Virus record (IMG/VR): IMGVR_UViG_3300009183_000350
Coordinates: 1 to 24,538 of that record
DNA from: a virus
DNA length: 24,538 nucleotides
Reading direction: 5' to 3' (one strand)
Part shown: in pieces, positions 1 to 7,242 of the stretch
Position numbering within the stretch: the stretch's first letter is position 1
Layout of the letters: every line of letters starts with the position of its first letter
The notes under the pieces: model-generated
The model's input: the letters and a program-made list of their open reading frames with translations, nothing else
Told to the model about the DNA's origin: nothing
Database searches by the model: none
Program-made: the position numbers and the translations under genes

Positions 1-243
1 CTGGTCAGTACCAGTGAATCCCAATCGTTTCATCTCATCTGGAGAAGGGATTTGTTCGTCACTGCCAACGTATTCGGTATTCTCGCAATTGTTGTCCCAA
101 CCTGCTGGCATACCATTGTAGCCGATAGATATTATTCTATCATCCTTAACCACAATAGCACCTACATGAAGTCTACGTGCCGAGCTTAATTCAGCAAAGC
201 GTTCGGCCACATCCATATAGGCATTTACAAACTTTTCTTTCAT
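1..243 (-). CDS. cd: dCMP deaminase, N-terminal part (cut by window edge)
   Basis: Reading down from the ATG at 243, the frame is open to the window edge and gives 81 residues; the 3' end lies outside. dCMP deaminase converts dCMP to dUMP and so feeds thymidylate synthesis for phage DNA. Visible family features are an early RRLHVGAIVV strand (about residues 23-32) and GYNGMPAGWDNNCE (41-54), which matches the GYNG-P-G---N-CE signature of T4-type deoxycytidylate deaminases. The zinc-binding HAE and PCxxC motifs should follow beyond position 1 and cannot be checked. The start codon overlaps the stop of the clamp-loader gene as ATGA (240-243), so translation is probably coupled. The family assignment is good; activity is unverified because the catalytic half is missing from the window. 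Confidence 0.85.
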   Translation of the reverse strand, partial: MKEKFVNAYMDVAERFAELSSARRLHVGAIVVKDDRIISIGYNGMPAGWDNNCENTEYVGSDEQIPSPDEMKRLGFTGTDQ

Positions 244-1154
244 ATGTTAGTAAGTCTAACCAGCACCGATGCAAGGTTAATTTCCGGATCCATTACAAGT
301 GTGTGATCAATCATACCTTGTTTGATAATATGAACTGCTTTAAATTGTTTTTGTTCGTCGCCAAATAATTCCACGTTATCATACAACCAACGGAAAATAT
401 CACTCATTTCTTCAGGTCTTACTTTGCCGCATAATAGTTTACGTGCTACATCAATTTTGCCTGCTTTAAACAATTCGACCATTTCAAACTTGTAATCTAA
501 ACTGTTTGCATCTTCCTTGTGAGGAGCGTGTAATGCACCTTCGCTTGTATTTTGCTGTAGCATATTAATGCATTTACGCAAATCTGGATAGGTAGCACTC
601 ACATACAAATCCAAAGTTTCAAGATCAAACTCTACATTTTCTTCTACTAATATTGTTGCTGAACGAGCTGTAAATTCTGTTTGATCTAATTTAGTAAAGT
701 GAAATTGTTGGCAACGACTGTGCAATGCTGGCACAACCATGTTAGGATTATTACAAGTAAGAATAAAACGAGCAAAGCTACTGTACTCTTCAACAATACC
801 TTTAAGCGAGTCCTGTGCTTGTGGACTTAGACGATCTGCTTCGTCTAGTAACACAACCTTAAATGGACCCCATGCAATACTACTGATAAACGGAACAATT
901 TTGTTACGAATAAAATCAATGCCAGTTTCACGACTTGCGTTAACTTCTAGTACATCAGCATCTTCAATGCCAATTTCGTTAACCAACATCTTAGCCATTG
1001 TTGTTTTGCCAATACCTGGCGGTCCGCTTAACAACAAGTGTGGAATTGACTTGTCTTTAATCCAACTTTCTACTTGGCGTTTTTGCCCGCCATCACGCCA
1101 GACGTATCCGTCTATAGTACTTGGCCGATATTTTTCTACCCATAATTCAATCAT
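240..1154 (-). CDS. 44: Sliding-clamp loader large subunit (T4 gp44-like AAA+ ATPase)
   Basis: 304 residues, close to T4 gp44 (about 319). With gp62 it forms the ATP-driven loader that places the gp45 sliding clamp on primer-template DNA. The sequence starts with WVEKYRP (5-11), a clamp-loader hallmark. Walker A is GPPGIGKT (44-51), Walker B is VVLLDEAD (100-107), sensor 1 is LTCNN (132-136), and the arginine-finger SRC motif is at 146-148. The C-terminal third is helical, as expected for the collar domain. The start (TCAT, 1151-1154 on the plus strand) overlaps the stop of the upstream 74-residue gene, and the stop overlaps the dCMP deaminase start. The small loader subunit gp62 and clamp gp45, usual neighbours in T4-like phages, are not seen in this window. 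Confidence 0.95.
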   Translation of the reverse strand: MIELWVEKYRPSTIDGYVWRDGGQKRQVESWIKDKSIPHLLLSGPPGIGKTTMAKMLVNEIGIEDADVLEVNASRETGIDFIRNKIVPFISSIAWGPFKVVLLDEADRLSPQAQDSLKGIVEEYSSFARFILTCNNPNMVVPALHSRCQQFHFTKLDQTEFTARSATILVEENVEFDLETLDLYVSATYPDLRKCINMLQQNTSEGALHAPHKEDANSLDYKFEMVELFKAGKIDVARKLLCGKVRPEEMSDIFRWLYDNVELFGDEQKQFKAVHIIKQGMIDHTLVMDPEINLASVLVRLTNI

Positions 1155-1375
1155 TGTATTACCGGCCTTTCAAATGTTTTAACTTTGTCTCTACTTGCTG
1201 AGATACTATCAACCATATTATTATAGTCTTGCTCAGACATTGCTGATTTATAAATGGTCAATGCTTGGGTCATCATAATAGCGGCCACTTCCATAGCACC
1301 ATACTCGCCGCATAGTGAATCTACAAATGCTAAGTTTTTGGAATATAATTCGCCAAGTTGGTCGTCTGTTATCAT
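1151..1375 (-). CDS. Small helical protein upstream of gp44, function unknown
   Basis: 74 residues, acidic and probably all-helical, with no signal peptide or clear membrane segment. The core MEVAAIMMTQALTIYK is followed by SEQDYNNMVDSISASRDKV, giving an amphipathic helical pattern. I recall similar short proteins in marine T4-like phages but cannot verify that here, and I assign no function. It sits between a hydrophobic 78-residue protein and gp44, joined to both by ATGA stop/start overlaps (1372-1375 and 1151-1154). That argues it is a genuine translated gene, co-expressed with the clamp loader. Confidence 0.75.
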   Translation of the reverse strand: MITDDQLGELYSKNLAFVDSLCGEYGAMEVAAIMMTQALTIYKSAMSEQDYNNMVDSISASRDKVKTFERPVIQ

Positions 1376-1608
1376 ACCAGTTCCTCGACAATGCCAAGTA
1401 TTTCAGCAAAAATTAACAAGCCGCCGGCAAACAACAAATTGCCTTGAATTAAACAACCACCTGCTCCAATGCGGATAATGCTTTTTACAAGACTAATATA
1501 AAGATGCTTTTTTGCATCTGGATAGTGTTGTGTAGATGTTTCTGGAATGTGGTCAATTACATTTTTTGCCTTTTTAATATCGTTTACAGCTTCCTGATGT
1601 GTGCTCAT
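1372..1608 (-). CDS. Small hydrophobic (probable membrane) protein
   Basis: 78 residues. The N-terminal half (1-37) is polar and contains two KK pairs. The C-terminal half is strongly hydrophobic, with GGCLIQGNLLFAGGLLIFAEILGIVEELV forming one long or two short membrane-associated helices broken by glycines. The start at 1608 has a good Shine-Dalgarno, AAGGAAAT, which overlaps the stop codon of the 46-residue gene upstream. Its stop overlaps the next start as ATGA. Function is unknown. It could be an inner-membrane peptide, but only the hydrophobicity supports that. Confidence 0.72.
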   Translation of the reverse strand: MSTHQEAVNDIKKAKNVIDHIPETSTQHYPDAKKHLYISLVKSIIRIGAGGCLIQGNLLFAGGLLIFAEILGIVEELV

Positions 1609-1617
1609 ATTATTTCC

Positions 1618-1758
1618 TTATAGAGTATAAATTAATGTGTGAATGTCCCAGCCTACTAATGCCGCCCAGAACATAGCCCAGCCAATTCTAGCATTATTGT
1701 ATTCTTGTATGGCGAAATATACAGCGATTGCTGTTAGTAGTATATTAAATATAAACAT
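1618..1758 (-). CDS. 46-residue membrane peptide
   Basis: A short open frame fills the space between the co-chaperonin gene and the 78-residue gene. It encodes 46 residues starting MFIFNILLTAIAVYFAI, followed by a short polar linker (QEYNNAR) and a second hydrophobic stretch, IGWAMFWAALVGWDI. This looks like two transmembrane helices or a helical hairpin. The start is supported by a strong Shine-Dalgarno, GGAGAAG, 5 bases before the ATG. The stop TAA runs directly into the Shine-Dalgarno of the next gene, which is operon-like packing. The aromatic and glycine pattern is not random. Function is unknown; membrane location is inferred. Confidence 0.7.
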   Translation of the reverse strand: MFIFNILLTAIAVYFAIQEYNNARIGWAMFWAALVGWDIHTLIYTL

Positions 1759-1793
1759 AAGACTTCTCCATTTATATCAAGTATACAGGTGAA

Positions 1794-1818
1794 AACAGGG
1801 CTAGTCAATAGCCCTGTT
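1794..1818 (-). terminator. Hairpin after the co-chaperonin gene, possible weak terminator
   Basis: A perfect 10-base-pair stem, AACAGGGCTA / TAGCCCTGTT, with a 5-base loop lies just after the co-chaperonin stop codon in the direction of transcription. On the minus strand the stem is followed by only a few T residues (TTTTC counted from the stem end), so this is a weak intrinsic terminator or an RNA-stability hairpin. It separates the co-chaperonin from the small membrane genes and gp44. Confidence 0.5.
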
Positions 1819-1834
1819 GCTCAAAAGAAATATT

Positions 1835-2263
1835 TTATTGTTCGAAGCTAGGACGACTAAATGTGCTTGGATCAAATGTTTGATGTGTAACTTGTCCATG
1901 CACACCAAATGTATCTTCGGAAGGCATTGCGTCACTTACCGCTAAAATGGCTTTGATATCCGCACGTCTAATAGTGATTTCAGTACCATCTTCTTCTTCG
2001 ATGATAACACCACGTGTCCATCTTCCGTGTTCAAGAAGAATCCATTCACCTACTGCTACGTCTTTTTGTTCTGGCCCAATTGCCCAAACACGACCCCAGC
2101 GGTGTCTGACACCTTCACTTTTGCCGTCATCGCTTGGTAATACAATGCCGCCTTTGGATATTCTAGCATCAAAGTTCATATCTGTGATTAATACATTATC
2201 ACGGATTGGAATAAGTTTGCCTTTTATTCTAGTAGATAAACCTGATTTAATTGCTAAACTCAT
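1835..2263 (-). CDS. GroES / gp31-like co-chaperonin
   Basis: 142 residues. Co-chaperonins cap the GroEL ring; in T4, gp31 replaces GroES so that the capsid protein can fold. The GroES fold can be followed: IPIRDNVLI (18-26) matches the first strand, the mobile loop is ISKGGIVLP (35-43) with the GGIVL core that contacts GroEL, then GRVWAIGPEQ and VAVGEWILLEHGRWTRGV match the following strands, and the last strand is RRADIKAILAV. About 25-30 extra residues rich in S, T, F and P follow the normal GroES end. The spacing between loop and next strand is longer than in bacterial GroES. The start overlaps the stop of the preceding 73-residue gene as ATGA. The family is confident; which GroEL it serves is unknown. 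Confidence 0.88.
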   Translation of the reverse strand: MSLAIKSGLSTRIKGKLIPIRDNVLITDMNFDARISKGGIVLPSDDGKSEGVRHRWGRVWAIGPEQKDVAVGEWILLEHGRWTRGVIIEEEDGTEITIRRADIKAILAVSDAMPSEDTFGVHGQVTHQTFDPSTFSRPSFEQ

Positions 2264-2481
2264 ACACCGCCCGATGGATCGTTAGATTGCTGGCGCTCTG
2301 CTAATAGTTCTTCGCGAGTTTTAACAATTTTGCCGCCTGCTCCAATTTTATCACCGCGGGCATTAACACGCATATTGCCCACAGCAATAGTCATTTCATT
2401 TTGGTTAACTAATTTACCCATGTCAACTTCTTTACCTTGCATAGTGCGATAAATTTTTTTTGGTTGTTCTTTCATTCCCAT
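2260..2481 (-). CDS. Small hydrophilic protein, function unknown
   Basis: 73 residues, highly charged, with no hydrophobic segment. Readable blocks are IYRTMQGKEVDM, AVGNMRVNARGDKIGAGGKIV and a Lys/Glu/Arg-rich tail. The NARGD--G-GG-I block gives the look of a short conserved phage protein; I recall such proteins in marine T4-like genomes but cannot confirm this. The start at 2481 is fixed by AGGAG six or seven bases upstream; a second Met two codons later is a less likely start. The stop overlaps the co-chaperonin start (ATGA), so the two are probably translated together. Confidence 0.72.
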   Translation of the reverse strand: MGMKEQPKKIYRTMQGKEVDMGKLVNQNEMTIAVGNMRVNARGDKIGAGGKIVKTREELLAERQQSNDPSGGV

Positions 2482-2507
2482 TTTAATCTCCTGGATTATG
2501 TTATTAC

Positions 2508-3017
2508 TTATCTTAAGAATTCCTGCCAGTCTAAATTATATTTAATGCTGTCAATTTTATGGACACCTATCAAATACAATATGTAACTAGCAACGCTAGA
2601 CCCTCGGCCTACTCCCCATACTACATTATTTGTTCTCATGGTATCTACGAAGTATTTTAACCAACGTAACAAATTGAGCATATTACGTTCTTTAAAAGCC
2701 GCCAGTTCTTCTGTTACTCTAGTATGTTGTGGATCCCATGGCGGTGTTTGCGTCCAAATCCACTCTTCGATATCCAAGGTTTTATACTCCTCGGGCATAT
2801 TCCAATTACTTTGGCAAGCCGCATCGTAATCTCTTATTTCAAAATGAGTTTCGTAAGGTTCAAGGAATTTGAAACCAATTTCAGTTTCTAGTTGTTTGAT
2901 AGCATCAGTACGTTCGATAAGCATGGTATCATGCACATCAAATTGATAACCTTGATATAAGGCATCAAAAATGTCTATTTCATTAAAAACTGGATTTGAA
3001 TATTTGTCTAGGCGCAT
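2508..3017 (-). CDS. DNA polymerase III alpha-like fragment (orphan, lacks catalytic aspartates)
   Basis: 169 residues. The last third matches the start of the C-family polymerase palm: NLLRWLKYFVDTM, then WGVGRGSSVASY (134-145), LYLIGVHKID and SIKYNLDWQEFLR. In DnaE the same order, GPGRGSAAGS, LGITDIDP, KYDLLFERFLN, is followed at once by PERVSMPDIDID carrying the catalytic aspartates. Here the gene stops with TAA straight after the FLR position, and the next gene starts 27 bases on in a different sequence. It therefore cannot polymerise alone. The N-terminal part is acidic and aromatic and shows no PHP histidine motifs. It may be a template- or dNTP-binding remnant, a regulator, or a partner of a separately encoded half. 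It sits between small genes without obvious operon overlap and has a weak Shine-Dalgarno. Confidence 0.75.
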   Translation of the reverse strand: MRLDKYSNPVFNEIDIFDALYQGYQFDVHDTMLIERTDAIKQLETEIGFKFLEPYETHFEIRDYDAACQSNWNMPEEYKTLDIEEWIWTQTPPWDPQHTRVTEELAAFKERNMLNLLRWLKYFVDTMRTNNVVWGVGRGSSVASYILYLIGVHKIDSIKYNLDWQEFLR

Positions 3018-3027
3018 AGCCTATATT

Positions 3028-3252
3028 TTAACTGAGCTTGATTAAATTGTCAAGGTTTTTATCTTTCATTTGTTGCTCAATTAACTTACGATTACGTTCG
3101 CTTAACTCAATACGTAAATCGTCTAATACAGCCGCCATTTGTCTTTGAAGATCTGGATTACGAGTCATGAAATACTTTTTAGTAAGATCATTAATCTTAC
3201 TGTGTATCTCTTGATCTTTTAATCCAGATAAATCACTAACAAGTGGATGCAT
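3028..3252 (-). CDS. Small helical protein, function unknown
   Basis: 74 residues, charged and predicted helical throughout (SKINDLTKKYFMTRNPDLQRQM and LDDLRIELSERNRKLIEQQM), consistent with a short coiled coil. The start MHPLVSDLSGLKD resembles a small protein I recall from marine T4-like phages, without a known function. The ATG shares one base with the TAA of the upstream structural gene (TAATG at 3250-3254), so it is probably translated by re-initiation after that gene and might be linked to virion assembly. No enzymatic motif is visible. Confidence 0.72.
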   Translation of the reverse strand: MHPLVSDLSGLKDQEIHSKINDLTKKYFMTRNPDLQRQMAAVLDDLRIELSERNRKLIEQQMKDKNLDNLIKLS

Positions 3253-4550
3253 TAATTATATTCGCCAATGTAACGAAGATATACGTTAGAACCGCCGTCT
3301 ATAGTCCATGCTTCAACTACTTTTGGATTGTCAGCTGTTAGTGCTGTAATAGCAGTAGCAATAACTGTGTTTGATCCGCCGCCAGTTGGATTGAATGATA
3401 CTGTAGGAGATGTTGTGTAACCGTCACCAAAACTAGTAATATTGATAGCACCAACACCAAACGTCATAACAACACGGGCACCGTTACCTATACCAAATAA
3501 TGGACTTGTTGAATAAGATCCTGTTCCTAATGGCAACGGTAAAGTTCCGCCACTTGCAACTGTTAAACCACCAATTGGGCCAGTTAACGTGCCATCACTG
3601 TAAGTAATAGTAACGTCTGATGCAGTTGCTTGAGCAGGCAATGAAATTTCAATAGTGCCTAACGATACACTAAATGAATTAATAGTAGTTCCAACCTGGA
3701 TACCTGCACCAGTAATACTTACACCAGCCGCAATGTTTCTAAAATCAGTTATACCGTTTAAGGTTGTACCAGTATTAGTTGTGTTAGCCTTAAATGTTTG
3801 ATTTAATGAACTAACTGTTAAAATAATACCAGAACTTGCATTGACAACAATTTGATCGTTTAATTTGTATCCGTTACCTGAATATCCAGCGCCAGTAATT
3901 AGCGCAGTTATACAAGTGTAGGTAACAGTACCAGTTGCTTGTGTACCACCATTTTGTAGTCCGCCTTGTGAAAATACAACGGTAGCGGCCTGCGTATAAC
4001 CTGAGCCCGGATTACTAACAGTAGCAGTTGCTAAACTTTCACCACCAACTGTAATTCCTTTAGTAGTAGTTCCAGGTAATGTTGGAAATGCCGTGTCGTA
4101 ACGAATGGTACCTGCATTTTCTGTTGAAAAAGTAGGAACGCGAACAGCAGTCTGGTCGCCTTGAATCATCAAACGCACAGCCGCATATTTGCCTGTTGTA
4201 GGCCAATTTTTAAATGTTAATGTATTATTCGCACCTAGCGTAATATATTGCAAAGGTCCGTCAGTTAAACTAATATCTGTATTAGTAACGGCAGTTCCTA
4301 AACTTTTTGCAACACCGTAAAAAGTTTTATAAACAGCGTTTGAAAGAACGTTTTGGCCGAAATCATTAGCTGAGTTCTTAAAAGCCGCATTATTTTGAAG
4401 TGCGGTAAGTTCAGTACTAGCTTGACCTAGTCCTGTTTTAATAACACCAAAGTTATCTCTAAAACCTTGGCTATTATTGTCCTGCCCTGCAACAGGGTAT
4501 GTGGCATCTACTGAGCCAAAGTTGATTAAACTTGCGGTTGGGTTTGGCAT
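3252..4550 (-). CDS. Virion structural protein with beta-repeat modules
   Basis: 432 residues, low in Cys and rich in Gly, Thr and Asn. The N-terminus carries TYPVAGQDNNSQGFRDNFGVIKTGL, a diverged version of the NDG--D-LR--F-KVN-NF motif that starts three other genes here, followed by a helical stretch. The middle and C-terminal parts are beta-repeat rich: SGYTQAATVVFSQGG and DGYTTSPTVSFNPTGGG are two copies of one unit, and IAAGVSITGAGIQVGTTI is a unit also found three times in the 4610-residue protein. The end, VEAWTIDGGSNVYLRYIGEYN, looks like a capping strand pair. It is probably a baseplate- or fibre-associated protein. The start has AGGA upstream and lies 26 bases after a late-promoter-like box. 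The function is inferred from repeats and neighbours. Confidence 0.78.
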   Translation of the reverse strand: MPNPTASLINFGSVDATYPVAGQDNNSQGFRDNFGVIKTGLGQASTELTALQNNAAFKNSANDFGQNVLSNAVYKTFYGVAKSLGTAVTNTDISLTDGPLQYITLGANNTLTFKNWPTTGKYAAVRLMIQGDQTAVRVPTFSTENAGTIRYDTAFPTLPGTTTKGITVGGESLATATVSNPGSGYTQAATVVFSQGGLQNGGTQATGTVTYTCITALITGAGYSGNGYKLNDQIVVNASSGIILTVSSLNQTFKANTTNTGTTLNGITDFRNIAAGVSITGAGIQVGTTINSFSVSLGTIEISLPAQATASDVTITYSDGTLTGPIGGLTVASGGTLPLPLGTGSYSTSPLFGIGNGARVVMTFGVGAINITSFGDGYTTSPTVSFNPTGGGSNTVIATAITALTADNPKVVEAWTIDGGSNVYLRYIGEYN

Positions 4551-4576
4551 ACTATCATCCTATATATTTTACTGTG

Positions 4577-4584
4577 TATTTATC
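4577..4584 (-). promoter_or_regulatory. T4-type late promoter box (GATAAATA)
   Basis: GATAAATA on the minus strand matches seven of eight bases of the T4 late consensus TATAAATA. It ends 26 bases before the ATG of the 432-residue structural gene, leaving room for a leader with a Shine-Dalgarno. The identical octamer occurs at 22769-22776 before the Fe-S carrier gene. No -35 element is expected for this promoter class. Confidence 0.55.
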
Positions 4585-4589
4585 GTTCG

Positions 4590-7217
4590 TTACACTATGC
4601 TACTGTGATTTTTAAACACTAGATATTTATCGCTAGAATATCCGGTAATCGCATCTATGATGTAGCGATCTGAGGTATAATCCAGCAATTTAAAGTCAAA
4701 ATTGCTATATTTGATATTAATCATAATATCATCAGCAGTTCCGGGTTTGCAATAACATAGCGGAACTGCTAGTTTAAAACCTAATTGTTGTTTTTGTCCG
4801 GGTTGAACACTACGCATCCATAAGGGCAAATAGTTTTGTTCAGTATCACCAACTTCTGATAAGTTTTTGCGCCAATTTGAAATACTGTTTATATAGTGTT
4901 TATTTGTTGAGCTGTCAGAAATGTTGTATCCAGTGCTGTCAATTGTTACATCATTTATAGGACGATCTAACCAAGCTTCTGCAAGTTGCATTTTAGTAAT
5001 ACCTTCTGCGGTTGCAGGGCTTGCCCAAATTTCTCCGCTTATGTCTCCGGTTAATTTAAATTGATCTCGGACATTATTTGTTATAAATTTACCCGGAGCA
5101 ACACCATTTGATTCTGACGGGTCAATAATTTCCAAGTAAATTACTTCGTACATTACTTCACCGTTTTTAATGGCACTTGCTTTTTGCAGATTTCCAAATT
5201 TAAAACGTTTGCGTTTATTATTTAAACCCATTGCTCCTAAAAACTCGGCCGCACTGCTTGTTTCTATGCCAGCATATACTAGCATGGATAAATCTTTACT
5301 AACTCCAAAGTTTGGATCGCTTGGACGGAATATACTCGATGTTGTAAATATATCCGTATTTGTAATAAACTTTGTCCAAATTGCTCTTCTACTTTGCTCT
5401 AGTAATGGTTGTGTTCTAATGTTACTGTATAACTTTTGATTTGGAGTTGTAACTGTTATTAAGAAATCTTTAGTACTAGCAGTTAGTCCAAACTGATCTT
5501 TGACTGATACTGTAAATTTATAATTTCTATCAAAAGTTGTAGTTCCGCCGTCGATACTAAAATTAGTATTCTGAGAATCAAACAGTATTAATCCGCGTAT
5601 GCCAATTATATCATACTGGTGCGAGCTATCTATAGTGGTGTTTACTTTAATTGGGATATCGCCAGTTAATCCAGCTACCGCTTGCCACGTATAACCAACG
5701 TTTCCAGGAAGTTGCCACCATGCAGGAACTGTGGGCTTTGGCCACAAGGATGTTCCTTTTTGATCCAATGTAAAATCACCGTTATCTATTGTTGTAATTC
5801 TAATAATGTTTGCAGTACCAAATTGATTAACTTTACCAGTTATTTCCCCATCACTTGCTAATAATAACCCAGGCGGCAAAGTACCTGAAGTTTTAGTATA
5901 AATTAAATTAGAATCTGAACTACAACGAGCTACTACTTGCAAATCAGAAATAAAATTTGCAGGAATGTTTCCAATGTTATAAGCACTGTCCCAGAAAATA
6001 TCGTTATCGATATTTCCAAGAACACGCAATGTAAATGTTTTTATTGAAACTGAGGGTTGTACATCTTCGCCTACTCTACTTGCAGTAACAGTAAATGTAT
6101 ATGTTTTTGCAATAGACGGTTGGAAAGGAATACGACCAGCAAGATATACAGTTGAGTTAACTGGATTAAAAGTCATGCCTGGCGGCAAGTTATTTGTATT
6201 ATCGATAGTAAACACAATAGGAAAATCGTCAACAATGTTTATACATTCTAACGCAAATGTTACATAGTTATCCGCCCTGCATACACCAAGATTTCCGTTG
6301 GTTAACCATATAGGTTCTTTTAAGAAAGTTACGTCTGCTGTAAATAATTCGCTGTCATCGGTAATCTGTGTGTAGTCTGCCTTAAAACTTTCTTCCCCAA
6401 TAACAAAAATAGAAAATTTACGTTTAACAGTTACACTTCCTGTCGATGCACTAACAAGAAATTCATAAGTTTGATTTAAACTTTTTGGTGTTTTAGTTGG
6501 TATACTGTAATCAAAATTTACAGTATCAAAAATAAAACTGTCATACCCGCTAGTGCTTCTTAGGCCAAAGTCATAAAATGATGTATCATAAAATGTGTTA
6601 TCAAAAGTACCGTCACCTGTTTTTCTCACGTCCAGTGTTTCTACAGGATTAACAATGCCTGAGAGTTTTCCAGAAGGAGACAGCGTTACACCTGGCGGTA
6701 GTTTGCCATCCTCGGAATTTATAAAATATGTAATTTCTAAACCATCGGGATCAACTGCACTTAGTTGATAATCAACAGGAGATTTACCTAGCGTATATTT
6801 TTGTCCGTGCAACCCAACAGGCAGTAATCCGCTGGGAGTAACAAAAGCAGGTAGTTGTCCGCCGTTAACAATTATATTAAATGTTCTGTCAGCAACTGTG
6901 TTGTTTTGTTGGGCACGTATACAGAATGTATAAGTTGTAGTTCTAGCAACATTATAAGGATTGCCAACAATAAATGCACCTTCAATTCGTAAACCTGGCG
7001 GCAAACTACCTGAAATTATTTTAAAAGTAATTCCTGTTAAACTACCTGTGGTAGGTAATGGTATGTTAACAATCACTCGTTCTTGGAAAGTCCCAGCGTC
7101 AAACGTTGTTGATCTACCGTCAAATGTAGTTTTTGCAACGTCAAGGGCAAGGTTACCAGTGAGTCCAGAGACCCCAGGGAATGTGTATCCGGAAGATTGT
7201 GTCCAAATATTAAGCAT
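4590..7217 (-). CDS. Virion structural protein with Ig-like (He_PIG type) repeats
   Basis: 875 residues. At least four units carry the pattern G-LPPGL----G-I-G typical of putative Ig (He_PIG/cadherin-like) domains: SGSLPPGLRI (LPPG at 72-75), GKLPPGVTLSPSGKLSG (173-176), NLPPGMTFNP (344-347) and GTLPPGLLLASDGEITG (447-450). Each is followed by a YTFTVTA-like or FNIIV-like beta strand. N-terminal TFPGVSGLTGNLALDV and internal GYTWQAVAGLTGDIPIKV (about 509-526) are a further internal repeat. Residues from about 600 on form a different non-repeat domain (IWTKFITNTDIF, DPNFGVSKDLSMLVYAGIET, KRKRFKFGN, YEVIYLEIIDP). Such proteins decorate phage tails and may bind carbohydrate on the host surface; the exact particle position is unknown. 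AGGAAAT precedes the ATG at 7217. Confidence 0.85.
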   Translation of the reverse strand: MLNIWTQSSGYTFPGVSGLTGNLALDVAKTTFDGRSTTFDAGTFQERVIVNIPLPTTGSLTGITFKIISGSLPPGLRIEGAFIVGNPYNVARTTTYTFCIRAQQNNTVADRTFNIIVNGGQLPAFVTPSGLLPVGLHGQKYTLGKSPVDYQLSAVDPDGLEITYFINSEDGKLPPGVTLSPSGKLSGIVNPVETLDVRKTGDGTFDNTFYDTSFYDFGLRSTSGYDSFIFDTVNFDYSIPTKTPKSLNQTYEFLVSASTGSVTVKRKFSIFVIGEESFKADYTQITDDSELFTADVTFLKEPIWLTNGNLGVCRADNYVTFALECINIVDDFPIVFTIDNTNNLPPGMTFNPVNSTVYLAGRIPFQPSIAKTYTFTVTASRVGEDVQPSVSIKTFTLRVLGNIDNDIFWDSAYNIGNIPANFISDLQVVARCSSDSNLIYTKTSGTLPPGLLLASDGEITGKVNQFGTANIIRITTIDNGDFTLDQKGTSLWPKPTVPAWWQLPGNVGYTWQAVAGLTGDIPIKVNTTIDSSHQYDIIGIRGLILFDSQNTNFSIDGGTTTFDRNYKFTVSVKDQFGLTASTKDFLITVTTPNQKLYSNIRTQPLLEQSRRAIWTKFITNTDIFTTSSIFRPSDPNFGVSKDLSMLVYAGIETSSAAEFLGAMGLNNKRKRFKFGNLQKASAIKNGEVMYEVIYLEIIDPSESNGVAPGKFITNNVRDQFKLTGDISGEIWASPATAEGITKMQLAEAWLDRPINDVTIDSTGYNISDSSTNKHYINSISNWRKNLSEVGDTEQNYLPLWMRSVQPGQKQQLGFKLAVPLCYCKPGTADDIMINIKYSNFDFKLLDYTSDRYIIDAITGYSSDKYLVFKNHSSIV

Positions 7218-7242
7218 CTTTTATTTCCTGTCTACCAGACAA

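Noticed and set aside
177-368. Plus-strand frame of 63 codons across the dCMP deaminase/gp44 junction
   Set aside because: Antisense to two recognised genes and has no ribosome site or recognisable content.
1769-1776. TATAAATG on the minus strand as a late promoter for the 46-residue gene
   Set aside because: It abuts the GGAGAAG ribosome site, so a transcript starting downstream of the box would lose that site.
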